Shown here: one piece after another, positions 42,768 through 53,896 of the stretch | Layout: each line of letters begins with the position of its first letter | How positions within the stretch are numbered: the stretch's first letter is position 1 | Origin: Parastagonospora avenae f. sp. tritici 18332-5 | Lineage: Eukaryota > Ascomycota > Dothideomycetes > Pleosporales > Phaeosphaeriaceae | Reading direction: 5' to 3' | Assembly (NCBI GenBank): GCA_022559985.1 | Contig: JAFJTR010000002.1 | Coordinates: forward strand, 558,001 to 622,000 | DNA: 64,000 bases | Translations under genes and position numbers: made by a program | Notes under the pieces: generated by a model | Seen by the model: only the letters and a program-made list of their open reading frames with translations | What the model was told of the DNA's origin: nothing | Databases searched by the model: none

Positions 42768-44529
42768 ATGGATCCACAGAGTGTAGCCTTCCAGCCCCGC
42801 GACGACGTTTGGCGATTCCAGGACGAGATGCTTCGAGTGCAGCAGAACCAAGCCGAGTTGTCTGATCGCGTGTCCCGGCTGGAACGCCAGAGAGACGATG
42901 ACTCGCGCCTTAAGAGCGTCTGGGGCACGTCCTCGCCCTTTCCCTCCGTATTGGGCGGAACTCCACAGCAAGGTGAGGCTTCTCATGCTGCTGCGTATCC
43001 CTGAATGAATTTGCTAACGCATGGCAGTACCCCTACAACAACCGACGGCGGAGCACTTCTCCAACTTCGACGACCACCCGAACAACCTCATCGGCAATCT
43101 CCAGCTAGACGCAGAAGAGGAGCCACGGCGAGTGGGTGCTACATCTCGTGCCAACAGCGTTCGCTTCGACGAGACTGCCAACCACGGACACTGGGCGCAT
43201 GCTTCGCGGTCGTCGCTCGATCTTATACCCCGCACTGGCAGTGGTCTGGGCGGCCTCGCCATGAGCGAACGCAGCTACTCGCACAAATCGGACGGACGAC
43301 AGAGCTCTGCGGGACACTCAGTACACTCGGCGACATCTGGTCGGGCGAACAGCCTCACAGGTTTAGGCCCTAGCGCACTCATGGAGCCTCCTGGCTTGGC
43401 CCCAGGCTTGTTCATACTCGGCTCTGTACCAGCCATCATCCGTTGCTGGCTCGACACTAATTTCAAACATGATACCTTACTCTATGCAGCCGTGTGTTCG
43501 GGAGCTTACACGTCGACTGTTGACCTTCGCCTGATTGAGCAGCTTGGATTGCAGGACCAAGTCACGAGGACTGACGAGGGCCTTCGCAAGATCAAGATTT
43601 CTGTGTATCTCCCCGAGGCAGTGCCCGTGACGGTATCCTCTCGATCAAACAGCCCTGCCCCACAGCTTCCGTCCGTGGCTGTCGAGTTCACCATTGATGA
43701 GGGACAGGGCGCAGCTGCGAATCCGAAAGCTATACAGATTTTCCTGGGTAGCGACATGCTGCGGACGCACAATGCTGATCTACTGTTTTCGACTAACCAG
43801 CTGACCTTGTACGACGATGATGGCTGCAAGCTCCAGATTCCTCTTGTGCGGCCCGAAGACGAGCGTACGTTCAAGTCGCTGGCAGTATTTGATCGTTCTG
43901 TCATAGAATCGAACCGGACAGGCAATGCACCATGCAATTCAGGCTCCACAAACGAGTCCATTTCGAACGATACTCGCTATACTGCAATCAAGCCCAACAG
44001 CTCCGGCACAGCGAGCTCTGACGACGGAGGCTCGATCGGCCGTAGGAGCTTCGAGCAGCGGCCACGCCTAGGTCTATCTACCTCGACACGGAGCAGTACC
44101 AAAGAGACTCAGGAGACGTCGCCTACGGGTGCTGTCCCTCGCCCAGGGCCGTTGCCAGCCATGTTGAGCAACTGGCGCCGAGACTCGACTGAGAAGACCA
44201 ACACAGGCGTTTTAGACTGGGCCAACGTGGGTAAAACCATGACTTCGAGCACCAAGCCTCGTGAAACAGGCATGAAGGTGCTGAGGCCTACGAGAGCAGG
44301 TACGCGTACACTATCGACATCGACGTCATCGCCAGCAACGAGTCAGTCGCGCTTCTTCGACGATGGCAAGAGGCGAGGCGAAGATGAGACGACGGCCCCA
44401 TCGTCTCTACATGGCAGCGTGTCTGGCGAGAAGTCGGCGGAGAACGTAGCGCCTGCATTATCGCGGTCTGCCAATCCAGTTGGCGGCGCGTCTGCGTTTG
44501 CATGGCTCAACAGTGGCGGGTCGAAATGA
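42768..44529 (+). CDS. Retropepsin-like (DDI1-type fold) protein with Cys at the catalytic Asp
   Basis: Two exons, 42768..42972 and 43028..44529, with a 55-nt intron (GTGAGG...GGCAG); 568 residues. I chose the ATG at 42768 (MDPQSVAFQPRDDVWRF). An N-terminal coiled coil (FQDEMLRVQQNQAELSDRVS) precedes a disordered stretch. Residues about 195-335 look like a retropepsin fold. AVCSGAYTSTVDLRLIEQLG sits where DDI1 proteins have VDSGA, and IFLGSDMLRTHNADLLFSTN sits where they have LGLDMLKRH followed by a beta strand. The Asp of D-S-G is Cys225 here, so classical aspartic protease activity is not expected. The C-terminal about 230 residues are disordered and Ser/Thr-rich. The fold assignment is inference from motif pattern. 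Confidence 0.7.
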
Positions 44530-45145
44530 AGGCAGAGCTTGTAGTTTGACGCCTCACGTATACATTACTGAATCAATACAAAAGTGAACATCAAACAACG
44601 GTCGTGTGCCGCAGAACACTAACTCCACATATCTGTGGAGACGTTCAGCATGTTGTCACATGTCAAACTGACATACAGCCCTACACTGATCTAAGTGCAA
44701 CCTAGCCCGCGCTCGCGTATCGCTAGGACCTGGTCTGCGGAACGCGTTTGTGATGCCCCAGATATGCACCGTGGATGGCAGGGTCTCGCAGGCGGCCCAT
44801 TCGCTGGCCAGTCTAGGCTTGACCACATGCTGTATAGACTCGGGTACTCAGAGACGTGTCGAGAGAGAGGCGCTAGCTGTAGGAACTCCCAGGTGCAGCG
44901 GTTCAGGTTAGTCTATCCGCCATCAGCGGGCTAAAGATGGAGGTGTAAAGGCTCCGCTTGGTCGCCGGCGACTTGCTTGCATGCGCCAAGGCCCTCGCGT
45001 ATTTTTGCAAGCTGAAGGCAAACCCAAGGTGACGACGTGAGCAAGCAGCGCGCATTCACCGCCATACACTCTTTTCTGCGGCCATTGCGCGCTTGACCCC
45101 CTGCTCACCGCCCAGCTGTCGCTTCCCCGAGCAAAAGTCGCACTC
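44530..45145. other. Intergenic region with possible first exon of the deubiquitinase gene
   Basis: About 600 bp. An ATG at 44981 opens a 48-nt frame ending at a GTGACG donor (45029). An acceptor at 45113-45115 (CGCCCAG) would join it in phase to the deubiquitinase frame. This exon is possible but not required. Confidence 0.3.
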
Positions 45146-48100
45146 TTGGTTTGCGTAGGCAAGCTATTTGTCCGCCCGAAAGCTCCTCCGTCCGCCTCGT
45201 CCTGGAGCTCCACCGGGCTTCACGGCAGGCCCTCTACCTCCACAACGGCCTCCACCAAGAAACGCAAGATTGTGCCAGCACCACCAGACAGCCCGAGTCG
45301 GGACGTAACCACTGCGCAGTCCCCGAATGAGGAAGCCGTAGCCCCTCGCTCCTCCCCGCACCCCGCCGCCAGCACCAGGGCCTCAGCGTCACCACCACCG
45401 CCGCGATTTCTCCCACCCCACCTGCACGACGAAGTGCTGACCGAGACCGACACCACGAGCACGTCACGGGACTACCACGCTGGAGGCAGCTCTCCCAGCG
45501 AGGCATACGCTGGTCTGACCCTTGGCGAGGCCTCCATGGCTGACGAGGGTACTTCTGGCTCCGAACCGCAACCACAGCGACGTGCACCGCGTTCGTCGTC
45601 GCCCGCGAAGCGACTCCACTCCGACATGGCCGACGACAGCATGGACGTCGACAGCCAGGCGTCTACCACACGCCGCAACAGCGGACAGTCGAGCCCCCGA
45701 AACACCAAGCCCATCGCCGCCGGAGCATCACAGCGTAGTGCACGCGCAACGTCGGTCGACATGGCAGACGCGCCGAACAACAGCGGCTCCGAAAACGCAG
45801 ACTCTTCCGCCACGAGTATCGACGCGACACAGCAAACAGACCTGCCCAGCCTGGACGAGCAGGTTATGAAGGTCATGACCATGATGCAGAAGCCGCTGGA
45901 GGAGCGCCAGGAGGGCTACATCATCTCAGAGAAGTGGTTGGAGCGTGTATGGGCGAGGACGTCAGAGAATGTTGGCCGGCCGCAAGACTTCAGCAAGGAA
46001 GCTACCCAGGGTCCCATTGGGCCAGTTGACAACACGTGCCTCGTGGACACCAATGCCGTGCGGGACGACTTGATGGACCAGCGTGGCGAAGACTTCATAC
46101 CCCTCAAAGAAGGAGCTTCCATGGGCCAAGACTTTGAGATCCTGCCCTTGAAAGCATGGGAGCTTGTCGTCGGCTGGTACGGAGTGAAGGCAGGCTCACC
46201 AACCATTCGTCGATACGCCTACAACACAGTACCAGACAAGAGCACCGAGAATCTAGAGTATGAGCTCCGCCCGCCCGTCATCACTATCCGCAAAGTGCGA
46301 CAGGCGCCGGCAACGACCGCAGATACTTCGAGGCTCGCAGGAAAGATCGTTGCTAGCAAGTACGAGAGCTACTTGACTTTCCTCGAAGCTGCCAAGAAGT
46401 CCGCCGGTATCGACGTCAAGAACAAGGTCCGGGTATGGAGAATTCTTAGCACCGCCGCTGGCTCAGATACAACCAAGGATGCGCAATTGTCCGGCATGTT
46501 GACTCCTGACGCGTCGCCTCGAGATGGCTCACCTGTCGTTCCCGCGCCCAACCAATCCCTAACACTCATTATGGATGCAACGAGCTTCAGCAACCTCGCA
46601 TACGGCACGGAGCGTGAGCTTGTCACCGGCAAAGACGAGCAGGCGAACGAAGACTACAACGAGTCCTTGACATTGGCTAGTGCCGGTCTATCTCAAGATC
46701 AGGTCATCGTTCTTGAGGAGCACGACGAGAAGGGCGAATACATCTCGGATGCCGCCAAGTTCGCAGCGAAGAACAAGATTGGTTCCCAGGCGAACAAAGG
46801 CATTCAAAGCACTACAAACAGTGGCACGTCCACGCCGACTGGCGGTCCACTGACACGAAGCAAAAGGCGCGACGGTAGAGTACGAGGTCATGTTGGCTTG
46901 ACAAACTTGGGCAACACGTGCTACATGAACTCTGCTTTGCAGTGTCTACGCAGTGTGGAGGAGCTGAGTATGTACTTCTTGAGTGGCAAGTGGAAAGGGC
47001 ATGTCAATGTCAACAACCCTATCGGCCATAAGGGCACCATTGCTCGAAATTACGCTGCCGTGCTGTCTGGTATTTACGACATCAATACCTCATCGTCTTT
47101 CTCGCCAAAGGCATTCAAGAACGCTCTTGGTAAGGCCAACAGTCTGTTCTCCGGCTATGGACAACAGGATTCGCAGGAATTCGTAAGCTGGTTGGTCGAC
47201 GCCCTCCACGAAGACTTGAATCGCATCATCACGAAGCCGTACATGGAGAACCCTGATTCTGATGATAACACTTTCCGTGACCCGGAGGCGATCAGAAAGC
47301 TTGGCGAGATCTACAGAAACAATCACAAGGCGCGAAACGACTCCGTATCCATGGACCTTTTCAGTGGTATGTAGGATCGAGTTCGTGAGAATGCGTGTTC
47401 ACGGTGTATTTTCAATACTAACATCTGTACAGGCTTCTACAAGAACACCATGGTCTGTCCTGACTGTGAAAAAGTTAGTATCACTTTCGACCCTTACAGC
47501 CAGCTCACGTTGCAACTCCCGATCGAGCAAACCTGGAACCACACTATCACATACGTACCCTTGTATGGGAAGCCCTACCAGGTCGAGATCGACATGGACA
47601 AGAACGCAACGATTCGAAACCTCAAAGAGTATGTCGGCAAGCGAGGTGGGGACGTTCCCGCCAGCCGCCTGATGGCATCCGAAGTCTACAGCCACAAGTT
47701 TTACCGCCATTTGGATGATAAGAACACCATCGCAGAGTCGAACATTGGTGTCCGGGACGACATCTTCATCTATGAACTAGATATTGCTCCAAGCAACTGG
47801 CCAGCGCCAAAGAAGAAGGGTTCGGGTTTCAAGCTACTTCTCTCACATGGATCTTCTGACGAAGATGTACCAGATTCTGCATCGCCACTACACGACCGCG
47901 TCATCATTCCTGTCTTTCATCGGGGACCTAACAGCTCTTCGTACAGATCTAACAACTTCTCCATGGCATTGTCGCCCTTTTTCGTCGTTCTCACCCGTAA
48001 GGAGGCAAAGGACCCCGATGCCATTTTACGGAAGCTTCTTGCCAAAGTTGCTCAGATGACCACACGGGACATATTGAACGAGCTTGGTGACTCACCTTTG

Positions 48101-50060
48101 ACCCAATCTCGATCTGGTTCCGACGTTGTGCTTACAACCGAGGAAGACGCCTCACCAAACGGAGACCCGCGAGTTCAGGATGGATCCATAGAAGGGGAGG
48201 ATCTCGTAGAGGTTACCATGACAGACTCGGTTGACACTTCTATTGACCAGATCACTGACAAGGAGAAGATTCCGAGTGTTTTGAAACCTGGCAGTTTCAT
48301 CCACCCTGAATTCAGAACCCTGTTTGAGATCAAGCACACCAAGAAGAGCAACGAAATCGTCACCACCGGCTGGAGCAGTGTCGATCCGGGCAAGGCTCTA
48401 GAGCCTATCTCAAAACGTATCCGTCTACCACCGTCACGAGAGGAATCTGTGCAGTCGTCGCCAGATGGTAGTGAAGGATCATCAAGTGATGAGGACGCCG
48501 ATACTCCTCAGTCCATTGATGTTGATGCCGCTATTGATGCCGCTAACGTCAGCAGCGACGAGGAAATGCAGTCGATTGAGCCCGAGGGCCCTGTAGCCTC
48601 GCGAGGCGGCCGACAAAACAAGAAGAAGAGCAAAAAGCAGCGGAAACAAGAGCGAAAGCAAGAGCGGAAACACAAGAACAACAAGAACTTCAAGTCGAAG
48701 AAAAACAGGGTCTCAGACCAACCTGAGTATCCCCAGGATCCTGAAGATGAATCAGAAGACAGACTGGTCCGTATGGGTGAGGGTCTTGTGCTTGACTGGG
48801 ATTCCAACTCCTTTGAGGCCTTGTTTGGTGGAACCACAGCCGACGATGCCCGCGGCATGGACGCAATGAAGTGGCTCGAGACTCGCGAAGATCCAGAAAT
48901 TCAGGCGAAGAAGGAACGGCGGGCCGCGCGTAGGAAGCACGGCATCACGCTCGATGAGTGTTTTACTGAAACATCAAAGAGCGAGATCCTGTCAGAAGAC
49001 AATGCTTGGTACTGCAGTCGATGCAAAGAACTCCGACGAGCTAAGAAGACGCTTGAGATCTGGACCGTACCCGACATTCTCATCATCCACCTCAAGCGTT
49101 TCAGCGGTCATCGGACGTTCCGAGACAAGATTGAGGAACTTATTGACTTCCCAGTCGAGGGTCTCGATCTATCTGGAAAGGTTGGCTTTCCCGAAGGAAA
49201 AGATCTCACGTACGATCTCTTTGCTGTAGACAACCATTTTGGAGGACTTGGAGGCGGACATTACACAGCCACTGCGCAGAACTTCTATGACAAGCAGTGG
49301 TATGACTACAATGGTGAGTATTCCCATTCATGTTTGCTCCCCCTCAATCAAAACTAACAACACCCCAGACTCCGTTGTGTCCAAGTGCAACTCTGGCCAA
49401 AAAGCTGTGACACGTAACGCGTATCTCCTGTTCTACCGCCGTCGCTCCCCTGTCCCTTTAGGTCCGGACCACCTCCGCGAAATAGTGCAAGCAGCCGAGA
49501 CCGACGCCACAGCCGACTCTGAAGCTGAAGACGACGACACGAGCAACCGCTCACGCCCCCGCGACGCCGACAACTCTGATTCGGGAAACGGCCAGCGCCT
49601 CGACGGCTCGTCCCGCAATGGGTCGTCGAGCGCTGGAATCGGAGTCGCAGCGGGAGCCCTAGCCCAGCGCGGGCATGGCTTTTCGGGTCGCGGGAGCCTT
49701 CTAAAGAGCGGAGCCGGAGTCGCGAACCTGAGCGATGATGAAGACATGCCGCCCATGGTCGACGGCAGCGCGGACGAAGGCTTCGTCGACGCCGACGATG
49801 GCGACGACTACACCACTTTTGGTGGCTTCCAAGGCTCCTCCAACGACCCAATGTGGAGTTTCGAGGCCCTGGGCGCGTCGTCAAATCGCATGCATGGTTC
49901 ATCCGACGTTGCATCTGATGCGCCGAATCTAGGCAGCGAGGGCGGAGACGATCTCGGCTCTAGGATGTTGGAGGACTTTGGAGATGACGTGCATGATGCG
50001 GAGGATACACTGGTCGATCATGTTGATGACGTTCATGAAATTAGAGTTCCGAGCGAGTAG
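45146..50060 (+). CDS. Ubiquitin carboxyl-terminal hydrolase, UBP12-like (DUSP + USP)
   Basis: Exons: about 45146..47366, 47433..49313 and 49369..50060, with introns of 66 and 55 nt; about 1,600 residues. The 5' end is unresolved: the frame is open past 45146 (a TTG), an upstream exon at 44981-45028 would fit in phase, and the first in-frame ATG inside the exon is 45537. A disordered N-terminus is followed by a DUSP domain (EKWLERVWARTSENVGR ... LKAWELVVGWYGVK). The USP catalytic domain opens with the Cys box GLTNLGNTCYMNSALQCL and ends with the His box GGLGGGHYTATAQN. A long acidic and Lys-rich insertion lies between. It should remove ubiquitin from substrates. The C-terminal tail is acidic and Ser/Asp-rich. 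Confidence 0.9.
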
Positions 50061-50530
50061 GACTGGTTCTTGGGATATGGATGGTAGGACGGGATGGCGT
50101 GGGATGGGAAAAGGAGTATTTGTAGATGTAGCATCGAAAGCTCGAATTGCATAGGTGTATCCTTTCATTGAGGTGTGTGGTGGTATGTGTGGGTGATGTG
50201 CGAGAGTAGATGGCGTGCAACGGAGATGAAGATGGTGCTCCAGTAGATCAACTCTTCGATAATCTTCGAAGATGTTTCAGGGACTTGTGCGGCAAAAGAC
50301 TGTAACTTAGTCTCGACAAATATTCTAGAAGGCAACTTGGTGTTACACAAGTTACGGGTATGTTCAGGTATCACGTAAGATGATGTCTTGGCTGTGCAGC
50401 AGTATGCCTCCGGCCCCCCTATTGCTGCGCCCCCCCATCTCTACATCTCTAGGGGGTATATTACAAGCTACACAGTCTTTATATTTCTTTGCCCCTCCAT
50501 ACATTCTGACATCTTGCTTTTTTGGCTAAT
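50061..50530. other. Intergenic region
   Basis: About 470 bp, including a GC tract near 50410-50435. No gene recognised. Confidence 0.45.
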
Positions 50531-50959
50531 ATGTCTCTCCTGACTTATATTCTTACTTGTACTACGATCACGATATTGCACATCATCTTTTGGACGTTTC
50601 TACAGGATGAACAGTTGAACACAAAGCTGGGCCAACATGAGCCATTGGCTGCCTCATCAGCCTTTGTACGCGATGCGGAGTCTTCGTGATCGGGGATTAC
50701 TTCCTACGTAGATCCTTGGGTAGCGGAGAAGCTTTCTAATCCGATCATTTTCCCTGCACTGTTCGCTGTGTATGCTGGTCTCGGTGCTGTTCGAGCGACG
50801 GTTCAGGAGCATGATGAGCTGGCTTCTCCAAACGCGGGATTTGGCGATGAGCAAGCAATTGAAGAGGTGGCAGCTGAGAAATGCGACCAGTATGAAATGA
50901 CATTTCGAACGCGTGGATTGCTAAGGTCCATAATCTTCTGTCTAGACCGGAGATCATAA
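50531..50959 (+). pseudogene. Possible small membrane protein with an in-frame stop
   Basis: From the ATG at 50531 one frame encodes MSLLTYILTCTTITILHIIF, an N-terminal hydrophobic helix, and stays coding-like up to a TGA at 50687-50689. The same frame then continues VDPWVAEKLSNPIIFPALF, a second hydrophobic helix, and an acidic part with QEHDELASPNAGFGDEQA, ending at TAA 50957-50959. A 63-nt intron (50667-50729) with a GTACGC donor would remove the stop in frame, but its acceptor (GGAG) is poor. So it is either a broken gene or a spliced gene of about 120 residues. No family recognised. Confidence 0.35.
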
Positions 50960-52079
50960 TCATAAACTGACCGAAACACAGGAGATATGTCAATCGTAAA
51001 CACATACGGTGTTGGTAGCACTTCCTTTGCAGCGCGATAGTTGCAGTAAGTGGGTGTACAATATCGTACGATGGGGTTGATCAAATTACGAATGTATATT
51101 GTTGCAGATTGATGATGTTTCATCTCTCGTACGAAGGCGTACATATACAATTCTGCTGCGCACAGGCCAGTAGACCTGTGCAGCAGCAGCTCACGTGATA
51201 GTGTGAATTATCCTGTACGGACATACAGCGCTTTTCTTGCCCGACTTGCGACTCGGCGTTTTCATTGTATACGGATCTCGAGCGGCATGAGCAAACTATT
51301 CATGGTAAAGACGGCAGTGCGACTAAGCTGGTGTGCACAAATGTCAGCTATACTACTCCTGACAGGGTCTTTCTAAGGAGCGATAACTTTGGGAGACACC
51401 TTAGGAGGTCTGCGAAACGACAGTGACGGAGACTTTGTGGTGGTTGAGTGCAGGGAAATATGGTAGATGACTGTGCTTAGATAGGGAAAGAGAAGTAACA
51501 CGTTTTGGTGTAATTGCCCTGACTAGTAGTGTTTTTACGAGCTAAAGTCTCAAGTGCCGTGATCTGACCTTGTGATGGTCGACAAACAGTGATTAGATTG
51601 TAAGGAGCTCTCTCACCAGACAAGTAAGTCCAAATTTTCGGCTTCTTAGAAGTTGCGAAAAGTGAACGATTATCATACCTCTCATTCACCGTGTCACTGT
51701 TGTTCACCCAAACTATGACATATTGGGCGTACTTTGATCAAAGGACCCGAAATCCAGGCAGACATCATTAAAAAACGAAGAGAAGCGCAGGCAATTCAAG
51801 CTCTGGATATGTAGCACCAGTTTGAAGGTCTCTAAGATCTATAAGGGGTCCAGGAAAGATCGATCATCAGTCGGGACGGTTACTTATCTACAAGGCTAGC
51901 AACACGGCCCAGCCCACAGACCACAATGGCCCGGGTGGAATCTCCAATATATTAGCAACCTTTTGGTCGTACAGTGGCTCTCGTGGAATCACAAGAGCGA
52001 ATTCGTTTGATCAATTTTAGTCCCGGACGCCATATACAAAATCTGTGTGCCATGCCTGCAAGAACGACCAACTTCAGCC
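50960..52079. other. Intergenic region of about 1.1 kb
   Basis: No supported gene. Only short unsupported frames are present. Confidence 0.45.
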
Positions 52080-53151
52080 ATGATCCGTGTCTCTATATAC
52101 TGTCAGCTATTTCTGTACTTTCTCATACCCGCCCCGGCCAGCGCAGAGAGGTTTTGCGCCACCATATCTGACGGCTCCCTCTACGACCCCAACCTCGATC
52201 CCTCGCTGGGAAATGCAAACATGCTGAAGCCCTCCTTCCGCCAACCCTGGCCCGTCTTCCCCGGCCTGAAACAAAATTACCGCGTGGTCCGCTACTGCCA
52301 CATCAACAAAGCCACCCGCGACGCACTCGAATGCTACAGCATGCGAAAAGCCTTCGAAGTACGGGCTGAAGCGCTAGGCACCGTGCCAAACGGAGTAAAT
52401 GGACACTCGCTGTCTTAGAAAGAGCTCATGGATATAAAGAATACAGAGGGAGAGTATACGCCAAGGTATTGCTTCGTGGAGGGAGGCTAGTGGAATTCGA
52501 AAGTGCCTGGCGATACGTTGGCGGTTCACATGGTGAAGGGCGCTACACCCCAGGCTACGATTGGGTATATAAAAAATGGGGAGGCGAGGAGGCATAAGAT
52601 AGTGTTGCCTGAGTAACCAAGGTTACATCAGGTTGTTCATGAAGTAATTGACCAAAGTGTCCGAAAGAGGAAGAAGCACAAGACTAACATTGATCAGATC
52701 GGACGCGTCCTCGGCATGGTCCACGAACAATGCCGCAACGACCGCGACACCTTCATCCAATACCGCTGCCAAAAAAATCCGCGGGTACGCCAAATCTCTG
52801 ACCGACGCGATCATGGCTGGTGAAACAGACGTCGAAACCAAACTCTGCGACGACAAGATTTTCGCGGAGAGGTACAACTTCGACGGCTCACAGTTCAAGA
52901 AGAATGCCCAATACGCTGACTTGCCGGGGAGCTTGGAAGAAGCGAAGTTCGACATGGGGAGCATTATGACGTATCCTTCGAACGCGTTTTCGAATCCAGA
53001 TTGTGGGCTGGAAAAAATGGATAAGTGTCCGATGGTGGGGATTGATAGGGTAGATGGGAAGGTTACGGGGACGTTGTGGATACACAGAAGTGTGGTGCCG
53101 TCTGCGAGCGATGTTGCTTTCGTGAAGAAGTGGTATCCGTGGAATGGCTAG
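52080..53151 (+). pseudogene. Secreted zincin metalloprotease (astacin/M12A-like), pseudogene
   Basis: Starts at 52080 with a signal peptide (MIRVSIYCQLFLYFLIPAPA). The frame then meets TAG 52416-52418, TAG 52488-52490 and TAA 52614-52616 while the sequence between stays protein-like (for example RYCFVEGG and KGATPQATIGYIKNG). A 54-nt intron (52644-52697, GTAATT...GACTAAC...TCAG) joins VVHE to IGRVLGMVHEQCRNDRD. This is the zincin HExxHxxGxxH region with the second metal-ligand His replaced by Arg. A frameshift falls at an A7 run (52771-52777). The last part, IRGYAKSLTDAIMAGETD ... SIMTYPSNAF ... VKKWYPWNG, matches the metalloprotease C-terminal region, with its Met-turn in SIMTYPS. Stops, lost zinc ligand and frameshift together argue for an inactive gene. 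Confidence 0.8.
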
Positions 53152-53896
53152 GAGGCTGTTGCATACTCAATTCCGCGGTGAACATTCTGGAACTTAATTA
53201 TTGGTGGCATTCGAAGACGATAAGGCAGGCGCCTCATTATCTTCATAGAGACCAGTTTCGTCAATAGTTCGAGACTCTTAGGCTAGAGTTTTAGGCTGTA
53301 AATTGTTTGAAAATACGATGGGTGAGATGTAAAGCGCTGTTGGAGACGGACACGAGCGCTGACTTGGACGATTATGACATCATCCCGCTTACTGCAGTCG
53401 CCTTCTGACAGATGTTACCCAACTTACTACACTGCACCACGGATGAAAAAAGAAAGTCATTGCACATGTGTTTGATAAATCCAGAGGCGCTAAGAAGACG
53501 ATGAGGTATGCACAAGTGTCACTGGAAATGCGGCACTATCCCGGAGGTAGCCCTGGAGATGACCGAGGGGCAGAAAGCAGTCGGGGTCGCCGATGCCAAC
53601 CTGGATGCATATATCAGTACTTGTATCTACATCTTTCTAAACTTTTCAAGGTGATGTCTATTATGGAACTGCCCGTCAGCATTGTTTTGTGGTCGTTCTT
53701 ACTCATTCGCTACATCACCAGCTGTAACCTGCCAATCAGAGCAGCGCCATATATGAGGTATGCCCCCAAGCGACGTTCAGCCTTGTGTATCTCACTTATA
53801 CATGGTTTCTCCCTTAAGGCTTCCAATTGACGGGTGCCAGCCACTTGAACTGTTCGTAACTCTATTGTTCCACGCCTCAATTTAGCACATTCGCAG
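53152..53896. other. Intergenic region
   Basis: About 745 bp. An open frame at about 53468-53830 starts with GTG and has no motif, so it is not called. Confidence 0.45.

Noticed and set aside
53468..53830. 120-residue open frame on the plus strand
   Set aside because: It starts at GTG, has no recognisable motif and has mixed composition. Its start has no upstream promoter features.
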